Positions 7,297-8,363 of a stretch of DNA of 8,363 nt are shown here, in pieces (position 1 is the first letter of the stretch; every line of letters begins with the position of its first letter). Under the pieces are notes generated by a model. That model was given only the letters and a program-made list of their open reading frames with translations. It was not told the DNA's origin and did no database searches. The stretch is from Gammaproteobacteria bacterium. GTDB taxonomy: Bacteria > Pseudomonadota > Gammaproteobacteria > Steroidobacterales > JABDKV01. A program made the position numbers and the translations under genes. The stretch spans positions 1 through 8,363 of the forward strand of contig JAOTXR010000069.1 of the NCBI GenBank assembly GCA_029862285.1, read 5' to 3'.

Positions 7297-8363
7297 TCAG
7301 AACACGCCAACAGCATTGGCGCTCGCTGCCGCCAGTGCCAGCTGATAGACGATTTGCGATACATTCGTCCACAAGGCGAGCGGATTCATGCGATCGGCAT
7401 CCAACGGAGCAACGATGGTATCGCCGGGATTGATCTCAGTTGAAGTGCGGCGCTGGAACCAGCGCGAACGCTCACCACTGAGGACGGCTCCGTTTGCGCG
7501 AACCACATAGATTCGTTTCTTGTCCGCTTTTTCGGTCAGCCCGCCACTGCGGCTGATGTAATCGTCTCTGCTCAAACCCAGTCTGTAGATGTGCGAGGTC
7601 GCATACTGCACTTCGCCGAGCACCGTAACTTCCTGGGTTTTCTTGGGTATCAGCAGGCGATCGCCGTCACGCATCACGATATCCAGGCCCATATCACCGT
7701 CAGCCAGGAGATTGTTGATGTCAATCACCAGCCGGCCAGTGGCACGAGTCTCGCGCAATTGTTGCAACAAAGACTGGCCGATACTCAGTGCCTGGGCCGA
7801 GCTGGTATCGGTCTGCAAGGCCTGTAATGAGAAGGCGACAATATCGGCCTCCAGCCGCGATGCGAGGTGTTCGATTTGCTCCTGCTCCCGGCGCTTGAGG
7901 TCTTCGCGGACGAACACACTGCCATCAGCAAATGCCAGGTCGGTCAATCCACCTGCCCGCTGCAACACGGAACTAAGCTGCTCGCCCCGCTGCAAAATGT
8001 AGGTTCCGGGAAACCGGACCTCGCCGACCAGCTCGACGCTCTCCTGTACTTGCCACTGCGGAATCTCTTTAATAATGAGGTTGTCGTGTGACTTCAAAAG
8101 GAGATCCGCACCCTGGTCACCGGCCAAAACCTGCTCCAGGTTTACGTCGATGAGTTCTGTTTGCCGGGATCCACCATCACTGATGTCATAGCGGGTAAGT
8201 TCAGCCTGCAAAGTGTAGGCTGCTTCCTGCAGGCCACCACCGGCGCGTATCAAATCGCTGATCCGCATGCCGTCTTCGAGCGGATAGCTGCCCATGGCAT
8301 TGATCCTGCCACCAATCGCAACTTCCATCGTCGGATCGCCGCTGCGCGATTGCAGCCGCAGTT
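7297..8363 (-). CDS. Multi-SLBB outer-membrane polysaccharide export protein (OPX/Wza-like), C-terminal part (cut by right edge)
   Basis: The frame is open through the right edge, and 354 residues are visible. Counting from the internal Met at 8328, three SLBB-type beta-grasp repeats can be seen: [15 protein letters not shown]...IRAGGGL (about 3-33), [15 protein letters not shown]...RAGGLT (about 98-129) and [15 protein letters not shown]...RSGGLT (about 235-265). Between the second and third lies a charged, probably helical insert (about 143-195), followed by IDINNLLAD and DGDRLLIP. The protein ends in a hydrophobic stretch ([25 protein letters not shown] split across about 319-343) like the C-terminal membrane-spanning helix of Wza-class exporters. 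Such proteins form the periplasmic and outer-membrane channel for capsule or exopolysaccharide. The signal peptide and the N-terminal export (Poly_export) domain lie outside the window. The Met at 8328 is internal to the first SLBB repeat and is not the start. It is the first visible gene of the probable operon. Confidence 0.9.
   Translation of the reverse strand, partial: LRLQSRSGDPTMEVAIGGRINAMGSYPLEDGMRISDLIRAGGGLQEAAYTLQAELTRYDISDGGSRQTELIDVNLEQVLAGDQGADLLLKSHDNLIIKEIPQWQVQESVELVGEVRFPGTYILQRGEQLSSVLQRAGGLTDLAFADGSVFVREDLKRREQEQIEHLASRLEADIVAFSLQALQTDTSSAQALSIGQSLLQQLRETRATGRLVIDINNLLADGDMGLDIVMRDGDRLLIPKKTQEVTVLGEVQYATSHIYRLGLSRDDYISRSGGLTEKADKKRIYVVRANGAVLSGERSRWFQRRTSTEINPGDTIVAPLDADRMNPLALWTNVSQIVYQLALAAASANAVGVF

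Noticed and set aside
7281..7364. Extended N-terminus of ugd, 28 residues longer
   Set aside because: It would overlap the end of the export gene. [12 protein letters not shown] from 7280 is the normal family start and has its own ribosome site.
7589..8002. Plus-strand open frame of 137 codons, rich in Ser, Arg and Cys
   Set aside because: It is antisense to the SLBB export protein, and its composition is typical of a shadow frame in GC-rich coding DNA.
1..8363. CRISPR array, insertion sequence or phage genes
   Set aside because: No regularly spaced repeats, transposase or integrase motifs, or terminal inverted repeats were seen on either strand.

Overview
This window looks like part of the biosynthesis locus for an exported polysaccharide (capsule or exopolysaccharide, Wzx/Wzy type) in a Gram-negative bacterium, probably a gammaproteobacterium. 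The reasons are an outer-membrane export protein of the Wza/OPX class, a Wzz-type chain-length/co-polymerase protein, an enterobacterial-style ManB and WcaJ, a tRNA gene with encoded CCA, and moderately high GC. The sequence alone does not name the species.

All protein genes lie on the minus strand, so they read from the right edge to the left. In transcription order: the 3' part of a multi-SLBB polysaccharide export protein (cut by the right edge), ugd (UDP-glucose 6-dehydrogenase), manC (GDP-mannose pyrophosphorylase with a C-terminal isomerase-like cupin), manB (phosphomannomutase), wcaJ (undecaprenyl-phosphate hexose-1-phosphate transferase) and a UDP-glucuronate decarboxylase (UDP-xylose synthase, uxs). 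Spacing is tight (2 to about 105 nt) and no convincing intrinsic terminator is visible between them, so they probably form one transcription unit with possible internal promoters before manC and wcaJ.

A tRNA-Val(CAC) gene on the plus strand follows, converging on uxs with only 2 nt between its CCA end and the uxs stop codon. Left of the tRNA is a 170-nt regulatory stretch with two plausible divergent promoters, one for the tRNA and one for a minus-strand wzz-like gene whose first ~93 codons reach the left edge.

Functionally, ugd and uxs convert UDP-glucose to UDP-glucuronate and then UDP-xylose. ManB and ManC make GDP-mannose. WcaJ starts the repeat unit on the lipid carrier, and the SLBB and Wzz-like proteins act in polymerisation and export. 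The precursor set suggests a polymer containing hexose (probably glucose), mannose, glucuronate and xylose. No glycosyltransferase, flippase or polymerase gene is in the window. I found no clear sign of a wholly new system: the most notable points are the tRNA inside the locus, an altered metal-ligand motif in ManC, and the colanic-acid-like order manC-manB-wcaJ next to uxs.
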